Shown piece by piece: positions 35,933 through 44,710 of a DNA stretch of 46,408 nucleotides. Within the stretch, counting starts at the first letter, position 1; every line of letters begins with the position of its first letter. Below the pieces are notes generated by a model. The model was not told the DNA's origin. It made no database searches and saw only the letters and a program-made list of their open reading frames with translations. Where the stretch lies: contig VBBY01000040.1 in assembly GCA_005881595.1 (NCBI GenBank), positions 1 through 46,408 on the forward strand, written 5' to 3'. Source of the stretch: Betaproteobacteria bacterium. GTDB lineage: Bacteria > Pseudomonadota > Gammaproteobacteria > Burkholderiales > SG8-39. The translations under genes and the position numbers were made by a program.

Positions 35933-36597
35933 TCAGAAGCTGCGCGCGACCGAAGCGCCGACTCCCCAGTCCGGGCTGCCGTTGGCAAAACCCTTGAGCA
36001 CGTAAGCCTGCGCCTTCCAGGTGCGGTCGATCTTCTGCGTCCAGAAGGCGGTGAGCTCGCGCTGCGGAGAGCCGCTCGGCGAAGCACGCTCGCGCGTGTC
36101 GACGCTCAGCCCGGCGCTGTTGCGCTCGTCGAGCTTGTAGCTGGCCCCGGCGGTGGCATTGAGCACGCTGTTGAGCTGGATGAACGGCGAGCTGCCGGGC
36201 TCGGTGTAGCCGATACCGCCGAAATAGGTGACGCCGTGGCGCTGTTATAAAAGGCGGTGTAGGTCGCCGAAGCGACGATATCCCCGAGCCCCGTGGCGGT
36301 CGCTTCACTGGCGCCGTCGCCTCGGCGCTTTGGATTGCTGCTGGTGACACGCCCGACGCCTGGAACGACCGACGTTCCGCCCGAGATGCTCAGATAGGGA
36401 ATGGTGAGCTTGAAGATCCAGGGGCCGTGGTCATAGCGCGCGATGACGGGAATCGACAGGATCTCGGTGATAGTCGAGGTACCGTACTCGCCGCTGCTGT
36501 AGTTGAAGCCGACGCCGAGGCTGAACTCCCCGGCGTCCGCGGCGAGCGCGCCCTGCGCAAAGGCGAGCAGGCCGAGCGCGAACAGTTTTCGCTGCAT
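35933..36597 (-). pseudogene. Outer-membrane transporter-like gene with frameshift and probable internal deletion
   Basis: From ATG 36597 the frame gives a signal peptide and barrel strands (AGEFSLGVGFNYSSGEYG, ARYDHGPWIFKLTIPYLSISGG, GLGDIVASATYTAFYNSA), then turns into nonsense near 36245. The homologous continuation is in another frame: GVTYFGGIGYTEPGSSPFIQL, then the conserved PQRELTAFWTQKIDRTWKAQAYVLKG and the terminal ARSF at 35933. Related barrels have some 40 more residues between these parts, so both a deletion and a frameshift at about 36235-36250 are likely. A sequencing error could explain the frame change but not the shortening. Confidence 0.65.
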
Positions 36598-36621
36598 TCC
36601 TTTTGTTCTCCCTCGGACCTA

Positions 36622-37200
36622 TCAGCGCACGGGCCGCTCGGGCTTCTCAGGCCTTTCGGGTTTCTCCGGACGCAGTGGCCGCTCCGGCCGCTCCGCGCGG
36701 GCATTTTCCGCGCGCTGCTCACCGCCCGCCTGTCCCGCTTTCTCGGAACGCACGACTTCGCCCAGCTTGAAGCCCATTGAATTGGCGATCTGGCCCCATC
36801 CCTTGCCGCTGGCCCGCTGATCGAGAATGCCCGTCAGCGAGCTTTGCAGCTGCTGCGGCGTGGGATTGGTGATTCCCTGCTGCTTGAGGCTCGCGTCGGC
36901 CAGTGACAAGGCGATATTGACGTTGCCGAATCCCATCTTTCCGGTTGGCGATGTGAAGCTGGTGCTGGTGCTGCCCGAGGACAGCTTGACCTCGGTACCG
37001 CTGCGTAATCCGGTGACCAGCGATTTCGCGTTGTCTTCCGAGCCCGCGAACGCGGTGTATTTCTGGATGAGTCGATCCGTAGACTCGGGGGTGGTCTTCG
37101 TGTCGGTCGTCGTCGTGCTGCCCGTTTGCGACCAGACGGCGAAAGGAAGCGCGAGCAATGCGCTTCCGATCAATATCAGCCAACCCTGGTTTCTATTCAT
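36622..37200 (-). CDS. Secreted hypothetical protein with Arg-Pro-Glu-Lys repeat tail
   Basis: 192 residues from ATG 37200; an earlier in-frame start would lack a signal peptide. Signal peptide to AVWSQ. The body has NIALSLADASLKQQGITNPTPQQLQSSL and GKGWGQIANSMGFKLGEVV, a helical motif seen in secreted hypothetical proteins of proteobacteria. The last 25 residues are imperfect repeats of RPEKPERP. GGAGG lies six bases before the ATG. The outer-membrane pseudogene follows after 24 bp. Function unknown. Confidence 0.7.
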   Translation of the reverse strand: MNRNQGWLILIGSALLALPFAVWSQTGSTTTTDTKTTPESTDRLIQKYTAFAGSEDNAKSLVTGLRSGTEVKLSSGSTSTSFTSPTGKMGFGNVNIALSLADASLKQQGITNPTPQQLQSSLTGILDQRASGKGWGQIANSMGFKLGEVVRSEKAGQAGGEQRAENARAERPERPLRPEKPERPEKPERPVR

Positions 37201-37319
37201 GGCGCCCTCCTTATCTGATGGGACGCCCCGAATATAACGTTTCAATGCTTGATGATGAATAAAACGAGCCACCAACTGCGAAATCCGCGACATTTCGACT
37301 GTCGCCCCATAACGACAGC

Positions 37320-38222
37320 TTACTCGGCTGTCAGGCTTTCCAGGAAGGTGACGACCTCCACGACTTCCTGCTCGTTAAGCTCGGAGTGAAAGCCCACCAC
37401 GTCGCGCAGCGTCGGGAGACTGCCGTCGTGCATGTAAGGCGCGGTGCGCGCCACGTTGCGCAGCCCCGGGACGCGGAAGCGCACGCCGCTGTCGGCGACC
37501 CCGCCGCTGGTGAACTGCGGGCCGGAATGGCACCCGCTGCAGTTGCCCTTGCCGACGAAGATCCGCAGGCCGCGCTGCGCCGCGAGCGGATAGCCCGCGG
37601 CCGCGGCATCGTCGCCGCGCTCCAGCGCGTCGCGGAAGTCGTCGAACGGCGTGCGGCCCGTGACCAGGCTCTCCTGGAAGGCGGCGAGGGCTTTGCCGAC
37701 ATCGACAAGGATTTCTTCGTCCGAGGCAGGGAATCGCCCGAATACCGCCGCGTATTCGCTTGAGTAATTCTTCCTCACCACAGCTGCGACGTGCGCCGGC
37801 GTCGCCCGCATCTCCCTCGGCTCCAGCAGCGGCCGGATGCTTTGCGCCCACAGGCTGTCCCGCGCGCCGTCCCAGCCGAACCGGCGGTTGAAGCGCACAT
37901 TGAGCAGGCTCGGAGTGTTGCGCTCCGCCTGCTCTAGACCGAAGGCGCGCGGGCGTGCGTCCTGAAAGCCGCGGAACGGCACGTGGCAGCTGGCGCAGAG
38001 CACCGAGCCGGTGCCGGAGAGCCGCGGCTCGAAGAACAGGCGCTCGCCGAGCTCGATCGCTGCGGGCCTGCCGGAGACGCGGTTGCCCGGATCGGCGCGC
38101 AGCGGCGGCGGCCAGGGACCATGCAGGAGAATCTTCCGGATCTCCTCGGGGCTGAATGCGGACGCCGGCGCCATTGCCGTCAGCGCAAGCGCGGCGAGAA
38201 CGAGCGTGATCCGGACCTTCAT
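37320..38222 (-). CDS. Di-haem cytochrome c peroxidase/MauG-family protein
   Basis: 300 residues from ATG 38222. Signal peptide to APASAF. Two c-type haem motifs: CASCH near residue 80 and CSGCH near residue 230. Conserved family pieces include GERLFFEPRLSGTGSVLCASCH, NTPSLLNVRFNRRFGWDG and PGLRNVARTAPYMHDGSLPTLRDVVGFH, where the Met is a possible axial ligand. Such enzymes reduce hydrogen peroxide in the periplasm or, for MauG, modify protein side chains. Divergent from the ABC transporter operon across 42 bp. Confidence 0.92.
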   Translation of the reverse strand: MKVRITLVLAALALTAMAPASAFSPEEIRKILLHGPWPPPLRADPGNRVSGRPAAIELGERLFFEPRLSGTGSVLCASCHVPFRGFQDARPRAFGLEQAERNTPSLLNVRFNRRFGWDGARDSLWAQSIRPLLEPREMRATPAHVAAVVRKNYSSEYAAVFGRFPASDEEILVDVGKALAAFQESLVTGRTPFDDFRDALERGDDAAAAGYPLAAQRGLRIFVGKGNCSGCHSGPQFTSGGVADSGVRFRVPGLRNVARTAPYMHDGSLPTLRDVVGFHSELNEQEVVEVVTFLESLTAE

Positions 38223-38264
38223 GCAGCGAAGTGTAAAATGCCGTTTCAATCCGGAGGAGAGAAA

Positions 38265-39101
38265 ATGAGACGCTTCGCCGCGCTGCTTTTCGCAGCCGCG
38301 CTCGCAATCTCCGCGCTGGCCCAGGAAAAGCCGCTCGTCGTCGGCGTAGACGGCACGTTCGCGCCCCACGCCATGCCGAAGCTGGGCGGCGGGGTGGAAG
38401 GCTTCAACGTCGATCTCATCAACGCGATCGGCGCGAAGATGGGCCGCAGGATCGAGATCTTCGCCGGCCAGTTCTCCGGCCTCATCCCGGCGATGAACGC
38501 CGGCGAGCTCAGCTTCGTCGGCGCGCCGACCACGGTGACGCCGGAGCGCGCGCAGCAGCTGCTCTTCACCGAGGGCTACCTCAATACCTACTATGCGTTC
38601 GTGGTGCCGGTGAAATCCGCCGACGTCAACTCGTTCACCCAGTTGAAAGGCAAGACCATCTCCGTGAACCGCGGCTCGGCCTACGACAAGTGGCTGCAGG
38701 AAAACGCCGGCAAGTACGGCTTCAGGGCCGAGTCCTTCGGCACCAACGCCGATGCGGTGCAGGCGCTGATCTCGGGCCGCGCCGACGTGCACATGTCGGG
38801 CAACACAGTCGCCGCCTATGCGGTGCTGAAGGCGAAGGACCAGATCAAGCTCGCCTCGCTCAAGCTCGACGAAGGCCTGGTCTGGGGCGCCGCCTTCCGC
38901 AAGGACGACGCGCCGCTGCGCAACGCGGTCGAGGAGGCCCTCGAATGCCTCAAGCAGGAAGGCACGGTGGCGCGCCTGCACGAGAAATGGTTCGGCTTCA
39001 AGCCCGCGGCCGGCGCCGCCGCGCTCACCATCTACCCGGGCTACGGCGTTCCCGGACTGCCGGGCTACGATCCGAAGCCGCACCAGCTCCACTGCAAGTG
39101 A
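38265..39101 (+). CDS. Amino-acid-type ABC transporter periplasmic binding protein
   Basis: 278 residues from ATG 38265, preceded by GGAGGAGAG. Signal peptide to ISALAQ. The SBP_bac_3 fold is shown by PLVVGVDGTFAPHAMPKLGGGVEGFNVDLINAIGAKMGR and GELSFVGAPTTVTPERAQQLLFTEGY. It is the receptor for the two permeases and ATPase that follow. With a hydantoin racemase in the same operon and a hydantoinase cluster convergent to it, the ligand may be a hydantoin or an N-carbamoyl or free amino acid; this is inference. Its stop overlaps the GTG start of the ATPase. Confidence 0.92.
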   Translation: MRRFAALLFAAALAISALAQEKPLVVGVDGTFAPHAMPKLGGGVEGFNVDLINAIGAKMGRRIEIFAGQFSGLIPAMNAGELSFVGAPTTVTPERAQQLLFTEGYLNTYYAFVVPVKSADVNSFTQLKGKTISVNRGSAYDKWLQENAGKYGFRAESFGTNADAVQALISGRADVHMSGNTVAAYAVLKAKDQIKLASLKLDEGLVWGAAFRKDDAPLRNAVEEALECLKQEGTVARLHEKWFGFKPAAGAAALTIYPGYGVPGLPGYDPKPHQLHCK

Positions 39102-39826
39102 TTCTCGATGTCGCGGCGCTCCACAAGGCGTTCGGCCGCCTGGAGGTGCTGAAGGGGATCGACCTCAGGGTCAAGCCCGGCGAGCTGGTGTTCGTCATCG
39201 GGCCTTCGGGCGCGGGCAAGTCGACGCTGCTGCGCTGCTGCAACCGGCTCGAGGAGCCGACCTCCGGCTCGATCAAGGTGGAAGGCGTCGACATCCTCAC
39301 CCCCGGCGTCGACATCAACGCCATTCGCCGGCGTATCGGCATGGTGTTCCAGTCGTTCAATCTTTACCCGCATCTCGATGCGCTGGGCAACGTCACCCTC
39401 GCGTTGCAGCGCGTCCTGAAAAAATCCAGAAGCGAAGCCAAAGACATTGGCGCGGCGGCTTTGCAGCGGGTAGGCCTAGGCGAAAAAGAGAAGGCCTATC
39501 CCAACGAACTCTCCGGCGGGCAGCAGCAGCGGGTGGCGATCGCGCGCGCGCTGGCGCTCGAGCCGGCGATCCTGATGTTCGACGAGCCGACGAGCGCGCT
39601 CGACCCCGAGCTGGTCGGCAGCGTGCTCAACGTGATGCGCGAGCTGCGCGAATCGGGGATGACGATGGTGGTGGTGAGCCACGAGATGCGCTTCGCGCGC
39701 AGCGCCGCCGACCGGGTCCTGTTCATGGACCAGGGCCGCATTCTCGAAGAAGGCGCGCCGCAGAAGATCTTCAACTCGCCCGAGCATCAGCGGGTGCGGG
39801 AGTTCCTCGTTTCCATCGAGCGCTAG
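39098..39826 (+). CDS. Amino-acid-type ABC transporter ATP-binding protein
   Basis: 242 residues from a GTG at 39098 (GTGA overlap with the receptor gene). Walker A GPSGAGKSTLLRC, the Q loop in VFQSFNLYPH, signature LSGGQQQRVAIARAL, Walker B ILMFDEPTSALDP and the switch His in VVVSHEM are all intact. Typical of the GlnQ/ArtP polar amino-acid importer class. The first permease gene begins directly after its stop. Confidence 0.95.
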   Translation: MILDVAALHKAFGRLEVLKGIDLRVKPGELVFVIGPSGAGKSTLLRCCNRLEEPTSGSIKVEGVDILTPGVDINAIRRRIGMVFQSFNLYPHLDALGNVTLALQRVLKKSRSEAKDIGAAALQRVGLGEKEKAYPNELSGGQQQRVAIARALALEPAILMFDEPTSALDPELVGSVLNVMRELRESGMTMVVVSHEMRFARSAADRVLFMDQGRILEEGAPQKIFNSPEHQRVREFLVSIER

Positions 39827-40498
39827 ATGGGCCGCTTCGCCGACACGTTCCTCAACTGGGCCGTGATGGCGCAATACGCCCCCAGGATCCTCGAGGGGAC
39901 CTGGGTGACGATCCGGCTCGCCCTTGCGGTAGCGATCGCCGGAATCGCCTGCGGGCTGTTTCTTTCCGTATTGAGGGCGTTTCGCTTCAGGGCGATCAAT
40001 GTTCTTATTGTTTTCGCGGTCGATGTGCTGCGCGCGCTGCCGCCGCTGGTCATCATCATCGCGTTCTATTTCGCGCTGCCCACGGTCGGCGTGCGCATGT
40101 CGGCCTGGGTCTCGACCTGGCTCGCGCTGTCGCTCGTGCTGATGGCGTTTTCCGAGGAGATCTTCTGGGCCGGGATCCTCGCGGTGCCGCGCGGACAGTG
40201 GGAAGCGGCACGCTCGACCGGCTTGAGCTTCCTGCAGACGCTGCGCGACGTGGTCCTGCCGCAGGCAGTGCGGCTCACCATTCCGCCGCTCACCAATAGG
40301 ACGATAGCGATTACCAAGAACACCGCCTTGGGGGCAGTGGTGGCCGTAGGCGAGATCCTCTACCAGGCGCAGAGCGCCTACTCGTTTTCCTACAACCCCT
40401 CGCCGCTGCTGCTCGGCGCGGCGGCCTACCTGATCCTGTTCATTCCGGTGGTCTGCTTCGGCCGCTGGATCGAGACGCGCTTCGCATGGAAGCGCTGA
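39827..40498 (+). CDS. Amino-acid-type ABC transporter permease 1
   Basis: 223 residues with five hydrophobic segments. The HisM/GlnP-family EAA loop is GILAVPRGQWEAARSTGLSFLQTLRDVVLPQAVRLTIPPLTN. It follows the ATPase gene without a gap and overlaps the second permease by 13 bp, so the pair should form a heterodimeric channel. Confidence 0.95.
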   Translation: MGRFADTFLNWAVMAQYAPRILEGTWVTIRLALAVAIAGIACGLFLSVLRAFRFRAINVLIVFAVDVLRALPPLVIIIAFYFALPTVGVRMSAWVSTWLALSLVLMAFSEEIFWAGILAVPRGQWEAARSTGLSFLQTLRDVVLPQAVRLTIPPLTNRTIAITKNTALGAVVAVGEILYQAQSAYSFSYNPSPLLLGAAAYLILFIPVVCFGRWIETRFAWKR

Positions 40499-41157
40499 TC
40501 CGCGGGTTTTTCAACTTCGACATCCTGGCGCAGGCCTGGCCGATCCTGCTCGCCGGCTTCTGGATGACGCTGCTCCTCACGCTGGCGGTGGTGCCGCTCG
40601 GATTCGCGGGCGGCCTCGCCGTGGCGCTCGCTTCCACGACAAAAAATTTCTTCGTGCGGGCCGTGGTGGTCGGCTACGTCGATCTGTTCCGCGCCTTCCC
40701 GGCGCTGGTGCTGCTGATGCTCGTCGCCTACGGGCTGCCGTTCCTCGATATCCGCCTGGGCGCGTTCGGCTCGGTGGCGCTCGCCTTCTTCCTCAACACC
40801 TCGAGCTACTACGGCGAGATCCTGCGCGCCGGGATCGAGTCTGTGCCGCGCGGCCAGCTGGAAGCGGCGCGCTCGACCGGGCTTTCGGCGCTGCAGACCA
40901 TGGCCTGGGTGGTGCTGCCGCAGGCGGTGCGCAACGTCGTTCCCGACCTGATCTCGAACACGCTGGAGGTGATCAAGCTCACCTCGATCGCGAGCGTGGT
41001 GGCGCTGCCCGAGCTGCTGCACGCGGCGCGCGAAGCGCAGGCGCTGACCTACAACGCGACGCCGATCATCGCCGCAGGTATCATCTACCTCGTGTGCCTG
41101 TGGCCGCTGGTGCGGCTGCTTTCGCGCTTCGAGCATCGCCAGATCGCCTTGCATTGA
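40486..41157 (+). CDS. Amino-acid-type ABC transporter permease 2
   Basis: 223 residues, homologous to permease 1. The EAA loop is GIESVPRGQLEAARSTGLSALQTMAWVVLPQAVRNVVPDLI. It ends with TGATG, the racemase start codon sharing its last base, so transport and racemisation are translationally linked. Confidence 0.95.
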   Translation: MEALIRGFFNFDILAQAWPILLAGFWMTLLLTLAVVPLGFAGGLAVALASTTKNFFVRAVVVGYVDLFRAFPALVLLMLVAYGLPFLDIRLGAFGSVALAFFLNTSSYYGEILRAGIESVPRGQLEAARSTGLSALQTMAWVVLPQAVRNVVPDLISNTLEVIKLTSIASVVALPELLHAAREAQALTYNATPIIAAGIIYLVCLWPLVRLLSRFEHRQIALH

Positions 41158-41819
41158 TGGACCGGATCCTCGTCATCAACCCGAACTCCAGCGCAGCCGT
41201 GACGCGCGGCATCGACGAGGCTTGTGCGCCGCTGCGCATGGCGGGCGGCCCGGCGATCGAGTGCGTCACGCTGAAGGAGGGCCCGCCGGGTATCGAGACG
41301 CAGGAGCACGTGGACGGCGTAGTGCAGCCCCTGCTTCATCTGGTCAGGGCAAGCGAGAGCCGGTACGCCGCGTTCGTGATCGCCTGCTACAGCGACCCGG
41401 GACTGCACTCGCTGCGCGAGGCGACAAGGAAGCCCGTGCTCGGCATTTCCGAGTCGGGCATCCTGACCGCGCTCACGCTCGGGCAGAAATTCGGCGTCAT
41501 CGCCATCCTGCAGCAGTCGATCCCGCGGCATCTGCGCTACATGGGCGCGTTGGGGGTCATGGACCGGCTGGCGGGCGAACTGCCCGTCGACCTGCCGGTG
41601 GTGGAGCTGGCCGATGAAAAGAAAACATTCGGCCGCATGGTGGACGCCGGCAGGGCGCTGCGCGGGCAAGGCGCGGGGGTGATAGTGATGGGCTGCGCCG
41701 GCATGGCGCGCTACAGGAAGCCCCTGCAGGACGCGCTCGGCATCCCGGTGGTCGAGCCGACACAGGCAGCGGTGTCGATGGCGATCGGCAGGGTGCGCCT
41801 CGGCTGGGAAGCGGCTTGA
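41157..41819 (+). CDS. Aspartate/glutamate/hydantoin racemase family protein
   Basis: 220 residues. The two catalytic Cys of this family are visible in FVIACYSDPGLHSLRE and VIVMGCAGMARY. The opening RILVINPNSSAAVTRGI is characteristic of the hydantoin racemase branch. The enzyme probably interconverts L- and D-5-substituted hydantoins so that the D-specific hydantoinase and carbamoylase encoded on the other strand can use both. Allantoin racemase is an alternative. It is joined to the ABC transporter genes and followed by an overlapping chromate-transporter gene. Confidence 0.88.
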   Translation: MDRILVINPNSSAAVTRGIDEACAPLRMAGGPAIECVTLKEGPPGIETQEHVDGVVQPLLHLVRASESRYAAFVIACYSDPGLHSLREATRKPVLGISESGILTALTLGQKFGVIAILQQSIPRHLRYMGALGVMDRLAGELPVDLPVVELADEKKTFGRMVDAGRALRGQGAGVIVMGCAGMARYRKPLQDALGIPVVEPTQAAVSMAIGRVRLGWEAA

Positions 41820-42364
41820 GCGAGGGCGTCACTCCGCCGCGCAACCTCGGCGAGCTGTTTCTCGGCTTTCTCTCCATCGGCGCGCGCTCGTTCGGCGGGG
41901 TGCTGCCGTGGGCGTACCAGGCGATGGTCGAGGAGCGCCGCTGGCTGACGCATGCGGACTTCACCGAGACCGTCGGCCTTTGCCAGGTGCTGCCGGGGCC
42001 GAACCTCGGCAATGCCTCGATCGTCCTCGGCAAGCGCTGGTTCGGCCTGCGCGGCGCCATCGTCGCCTTTCTCGGCCTGTTTGCGCTGCCGTATGTCTGG
42101 GTCCTGGGTCTTGCGCTGCTCTATGCCGATTTTGCTTCCAACCCGATGATCCATGCTGCGGTCACGGGTGTCGGCGCGGCCGGCGCCGGGCTGTTCATCG
42201 CCACGGCAGTGAAGCTCGGGCGGCCGCTCGCGAGGCGGCCGGCGGCGCTCCCGATGATCGCTGCCTGCTTCCTCGCGGTGGCGATCGGGCGCGTGTCGCT
42301 CCTCATCGTCGTGCCGGTCGCGGCCGCTGTCGGAATGCTTTTATCCAAGGCAGAGCTGCTTTGA
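41816..42364 (+). CDS. chrA: Chromate transporter family protein, N-terminal-type half
   Basis: 182 residues from a TTG at 41816 overlapping the racemase stop (TTGA). A single CHR domain: LFLGFLSIGARSFGGVLPWAYQAMVEERRWLTHADFTETVGLCQVLPGPNLGNASIVLG. In long-chain ChrA two such domains are fused; here they are two genes that overlap by four bases (TTGA again). Short-chain pairs of this kind occur in bacteria. Chromate export is possible, but the place beside a hydantoin operon leaves the real anion open. Confidence 0.88.
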   Translation: MSEGVTPPRNLGELFLGFLSIGARSFGGVLPWAYQAMVEERRWLTHADFTETVGLCQVLPGPNLGNASIVLGKRWFGLRGAIVAFLGLFALPYVWVLGLALLYADFASNPMIHAAVTGVGAAGAGLFIATAVKLGRPLARRPAALPMIAACFLAVAIGRVSLLIVVPVAAAVGMLLSKAELL

Positions 42365-42882
42365 TTCTCCTCGAGCTGGGTCTGTACTTCGCGGTGCTGT
42401 CGCTGCTTTCTTTCGGCGGCATGAGCTCGGTCCTTCCCGAGATGCAGCGCTACATGGTCGACGTCAAGGGCTGGATGTCGGCCACCGAGTTCATGCAGCT
42501 GTTCGCGGTGGCGCAGGCGGCGCCCGGGCCCAATGTGCTGATGTCCAGCCTGGTCGGCTGGAAGGTCGCGGGCTTCGCCGGCTCGCTGGTCGCGCTCGGC
42601 GCGATGTGCGGTCCCGCCGCAGTGCTCGCCTGGTGGGTGTCGGACCTGTGGGAGCGCTTCCGCGGTTCCGCATGGCGCAAGCTGATCCAGCGCGCGCTCG
42701 GACCGCTCGTGGTCGGCCTGGTCCTCGCCGGCGGATACGTCATCGCGACGCCGGGTAGTCCTGACTGGCGCCTTTGGCTGATCGCCGGCGCGAGCGCCGC
42801 GGGAATGCTGGCGACGCGCCTGAACCCGCTGTGGCTGATGGCCGCGGGCGGGGTTGCCGGGGGCATGTTTCTAGTCGGGTAG
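42361..42882 (+). CDS. Chromate transporter family protein, C-terminal-type half
   Basis: 173 residues from a TTG at 42361, overlapping the stop of the first half. CHR-domain features: LSLLSFGGMSSVLPEMQRYMVDVKGWMSATEFMQLFAVAQAAPGPNVLMSSLVGW. It is expected to pair with the preceding protein in an antiparallel heterodimer. Its end overlaps that of the convergent flavin reductase gene by 12 bp. Confidence 0.87.
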   Translation: MILLELGLYFAVLSLLSFGGMSSVLPEMQRYMVDVKGWMSATEFMQLFAVAQAAPGPNVLMSSLVGWKVAGFAGSLVALGAMCGPAAVLAWWVSDLWERFRGSAWRKLIQRALGPLVVGLVLAGGYVIATPGSPDWRLWLIAGASAAGMLATRLNPLWLMAAGGVAGGMFLVG

Positions 42883-43479
42883 CGGTCCGGGCAGGTTGAA
42901 GCGCTGGCGCGTGGTGCAGTAGCGGTTCGCGAACAGCCTGCCAACCGGCTTGTAGCGCTCCTCGGAAATGCGCTTGGTCTGCGGGTCGATGATGCCGTCG
43001 CGCGCATGGATGAGCAGGATCTCGCCCAGCACCAGCTGCCGCGTGCCGCTGATCTCGATCAGGCGGAACAGCCTGCATTCGAGGCAGGCGGCGGCCTCGG
43101 CGATGCGCGGGTGCCGAACCAGCATCGCCGGCGCTTCGGCGAGGCCGGCCTTCTCGAACTCGCTCTCGTCCTCGGCATACTCGCGGCTCGACTGGTGCAT
43201 CGCGTTGGCGGTGGCCTCGTCGACCAGGTTGACGACGAACTCCCTGGTGCGCCGGATGTTCTTCAGCGAGTGCTTGAGCGCGCCGTCGCTGCGCGGATTG
43301 ATGCCGACCACGCAGAGCGGCGGGTCCTCGGAGAAGACGTTGAAGAACGAAAACGGCGCGCAGTTGGCGACGCCGTTGGCGCTGCGCGTCGAGATCCACG
43401 CGATCGGGCGCGGGATGACGAGGCCGATCAGCAGCTTGTAGCGCTCGAGGGCGGCGAGCTCGGCGAGCTTCAGGTCCAT
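42871..43479 (-). CDS. Flavin reductase family protein
   Basis: 202 residues. FMN-binding split barrel: YKLLIGLVIPRPIAWISTRSANGVANCAPFSFFNVFSEDPPLCVVGI and TREFVVNLVDEATANAMHQSS. It belongs to the branch of larger flavin-binding reductases (DIM6/NTAB-like). It is the last gene of the hydantoinase operon; its ATG shares one base with the stop of the ABM gene (TGATG). With the ABM protein it suggests an oxidative step on a hydantoin-derived compound, or electron supply to a monooxygenase elsewhere; that is inference. Confidence 0.87.
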   Translation of the reverse strand: MDLKLAELAALERYKLLIGLVIPRPIAWISTRSANGVANCAPFSFFNVFSEDPPLCVVGINPRSDGALKHSLKNIRRTREFVVNLVDEATANAMHQSSREYAEDESEFEKAGLAEAPAMLVRHPRIAEAAACLECRLFRLIEISGTRQLVLGEILLIHARDGIIDPQTKRISEERYKPVGRLFANRYCTTRQRFNLPGPLPD

Positions 43480-43766
43480 CAGCCGGCGCGGCGCCAGACG
43501 TGGCGCTGCCGCGAGGCGAGCAGCGGCACCGCCTCGGCGAGGTACTTCTTGAAATGCACCGTCTGCTGATGGGCTTCGAACGCCTGCTCGTCGGCGTAGA
43601 CCTCGTACAGCATGACCTGCGCGCGGTCGTGCGGATCGACCAGCACGTCGAACTGCCTGCAGCCGGCCTCCTTGCGCGCGTGCTGCGCGTTTTCCAGCAC
43701 CTGCTTCATGAAGCGGTCGACGTTCTCCGGCTTGATGCGCAGCTGCACTTCGAGCACGAAACTCAT
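43479..43766 (-). CDS. Antibiotic-biosynthesis-monooxygenase (ABM) domain protein
   Basis: 95 residues from ATG 43766, overlapping the carbamoylase stop (ATGA). Dimeric alpha-beta barrel pattern: LEVQLRIKPENVDRFMKQVLENAQHARKEAGCRQFDVLVDP and VMLYEVYADEQAFEAHQQTVHFKKYL, typical of YgiN-like quinol monooxygenases. Cofactor-independent oxidation or a regulatory role are both possible. It lies between carbamoylase and flavin reductase in one operon. Confidence 0.87.
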   Translation of the reverse strand: MSFVLEVQLRIKPENVDRFMKQVLENAQHARKEAGCRQFDVLVDPHDRAQVMLYEVYADEQAFEAHQQTVHFKKYLAEAVPLLASRQRHVWRRAG

Positions 43767-44710
43767 TTTTTCTCCTCGTTGGCGGGGGTGACCTCGGCGC
43801 CGACGCGCTCGACGATCAGGCGGTAGTGCTCGGGGCGTCGGTGCGCGGCGAAGTTGAACATCGTCCTCTTGAGATCGGCGGCGAGGTCGATGTCGCAGTT
43901 GTAGAGGATCACCTCGTCCTCCTCGGTCTGGCTCTTCACGGCGATCTCGCCGGTGGGCGCGACGATCACCGAGTGCCCGAACATGCGGAAGCCGTCCTCG
44001 TAGCCGCACTTCGCGGTTTCGACCAGCCAGGTGGCGTTCTGGAACGCCATCGCCTGCGCCATGATGAGGTGGTGGTGCACGCGCAGCGCCGGCGGCTCCG
44101 GATAATGCAGGTTCTCGCTCGGCGTGTTGAAGCCCAGCGCGACGATCTCCGCGCCCTGCAGCGCCAGCACGCGGAACGCTTCAGGCCACCGTCGATCATT
44201 GCAGATCAGCATACCGGTGACGGTGCCCATGAAGCGCCACACTTTGAACCCGAGGTCGCCGACCTCGAAGTACTTCTTCTCCAGGTGCTGGAATGCCGCC
44301 TTGGGCTTGTGCTCGGCGTGCCCCGGCAGGTGCACCTTGCGGTACTTGCCGACGATCGAGCCGTCGGGGCCGACGAGGATCGAGGCGTTGTAGCGATGCT
44401 TGTCGGGCGTGAGCTCGGCATAGCCGATATAAAACCCAATCCCCAGCTTGTTCGCTTCGGTAAACAAGGGCTGCGTTTCAGGGGAGGGTACCGTCGATTC
44501 GAAATACTTGCGGTCCACCTCCGCCTGGTCCTCCATCCACCAGCGCGGGAAGAAGGTGGTGAAGGCGAGCTCGGGGAAGACCACGAACTTCGCTCCCATG
44601 CCGTGCGCTTCTTTCAGCAGGTTTACCAATCGCCGGGTCGCGACGGCACGGTTGTCTGCTTTGTGAAGAGGTCCCAACTGGGCGGCAGCGATCTTGAGGT
44701 GTCGGCTCAT
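43763..44710 (-). CDS. hyuC: N-carbamoyl-D-amino-acid hydrolase (nitrilase superfamily)
   Basis: 315 residues from ATG 44710. The Glu-Lys-Cys triad is in VVFPELAFTTFFPRWW, GKYRKVHLPGH and LICNDRRWPEAFRVL. These segments, with FQHLEKKYFEVGDLGF and HSVIVAPTGEI, agree closely with the Agrobacterium D-carbamoylase sequence as I recall it. The enzyme cleaves N-carbamoyl-D-amino acids to D-amino acid, CO2 and ammonia, the second step after hydantoinase, whose gene overlaps its start by four bases. Confidence 0.9.
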   Translation of the reverse strand: MSRHLKIAAAQLGPLHKADNRAVATRRLVNLLKEAHGMGAKFVVFPELAFTTFFPRWWMEDQAEVDRKYFESTVPSPETQPLFTEANKLGIGFYIGYAELTPDKHRYNASILVGPDGSIVGKYRKVHLPGHAEHKPKAAFQHLEKKYFEVGDLGFKVWRFMGTVTGMLICNDRRWPEAFRVLALQGAEIVALGFNTPSENLHYPEPPALRVHHHLIMAQAMAFQNATWLVETAKCGYEDGFRMFGHSVIVAPTGEIAVKSQTEEDEVILYNCDIDLAADLKRTMFNFAAHRRPEHYRLIVERVGAEVTPANEEKK

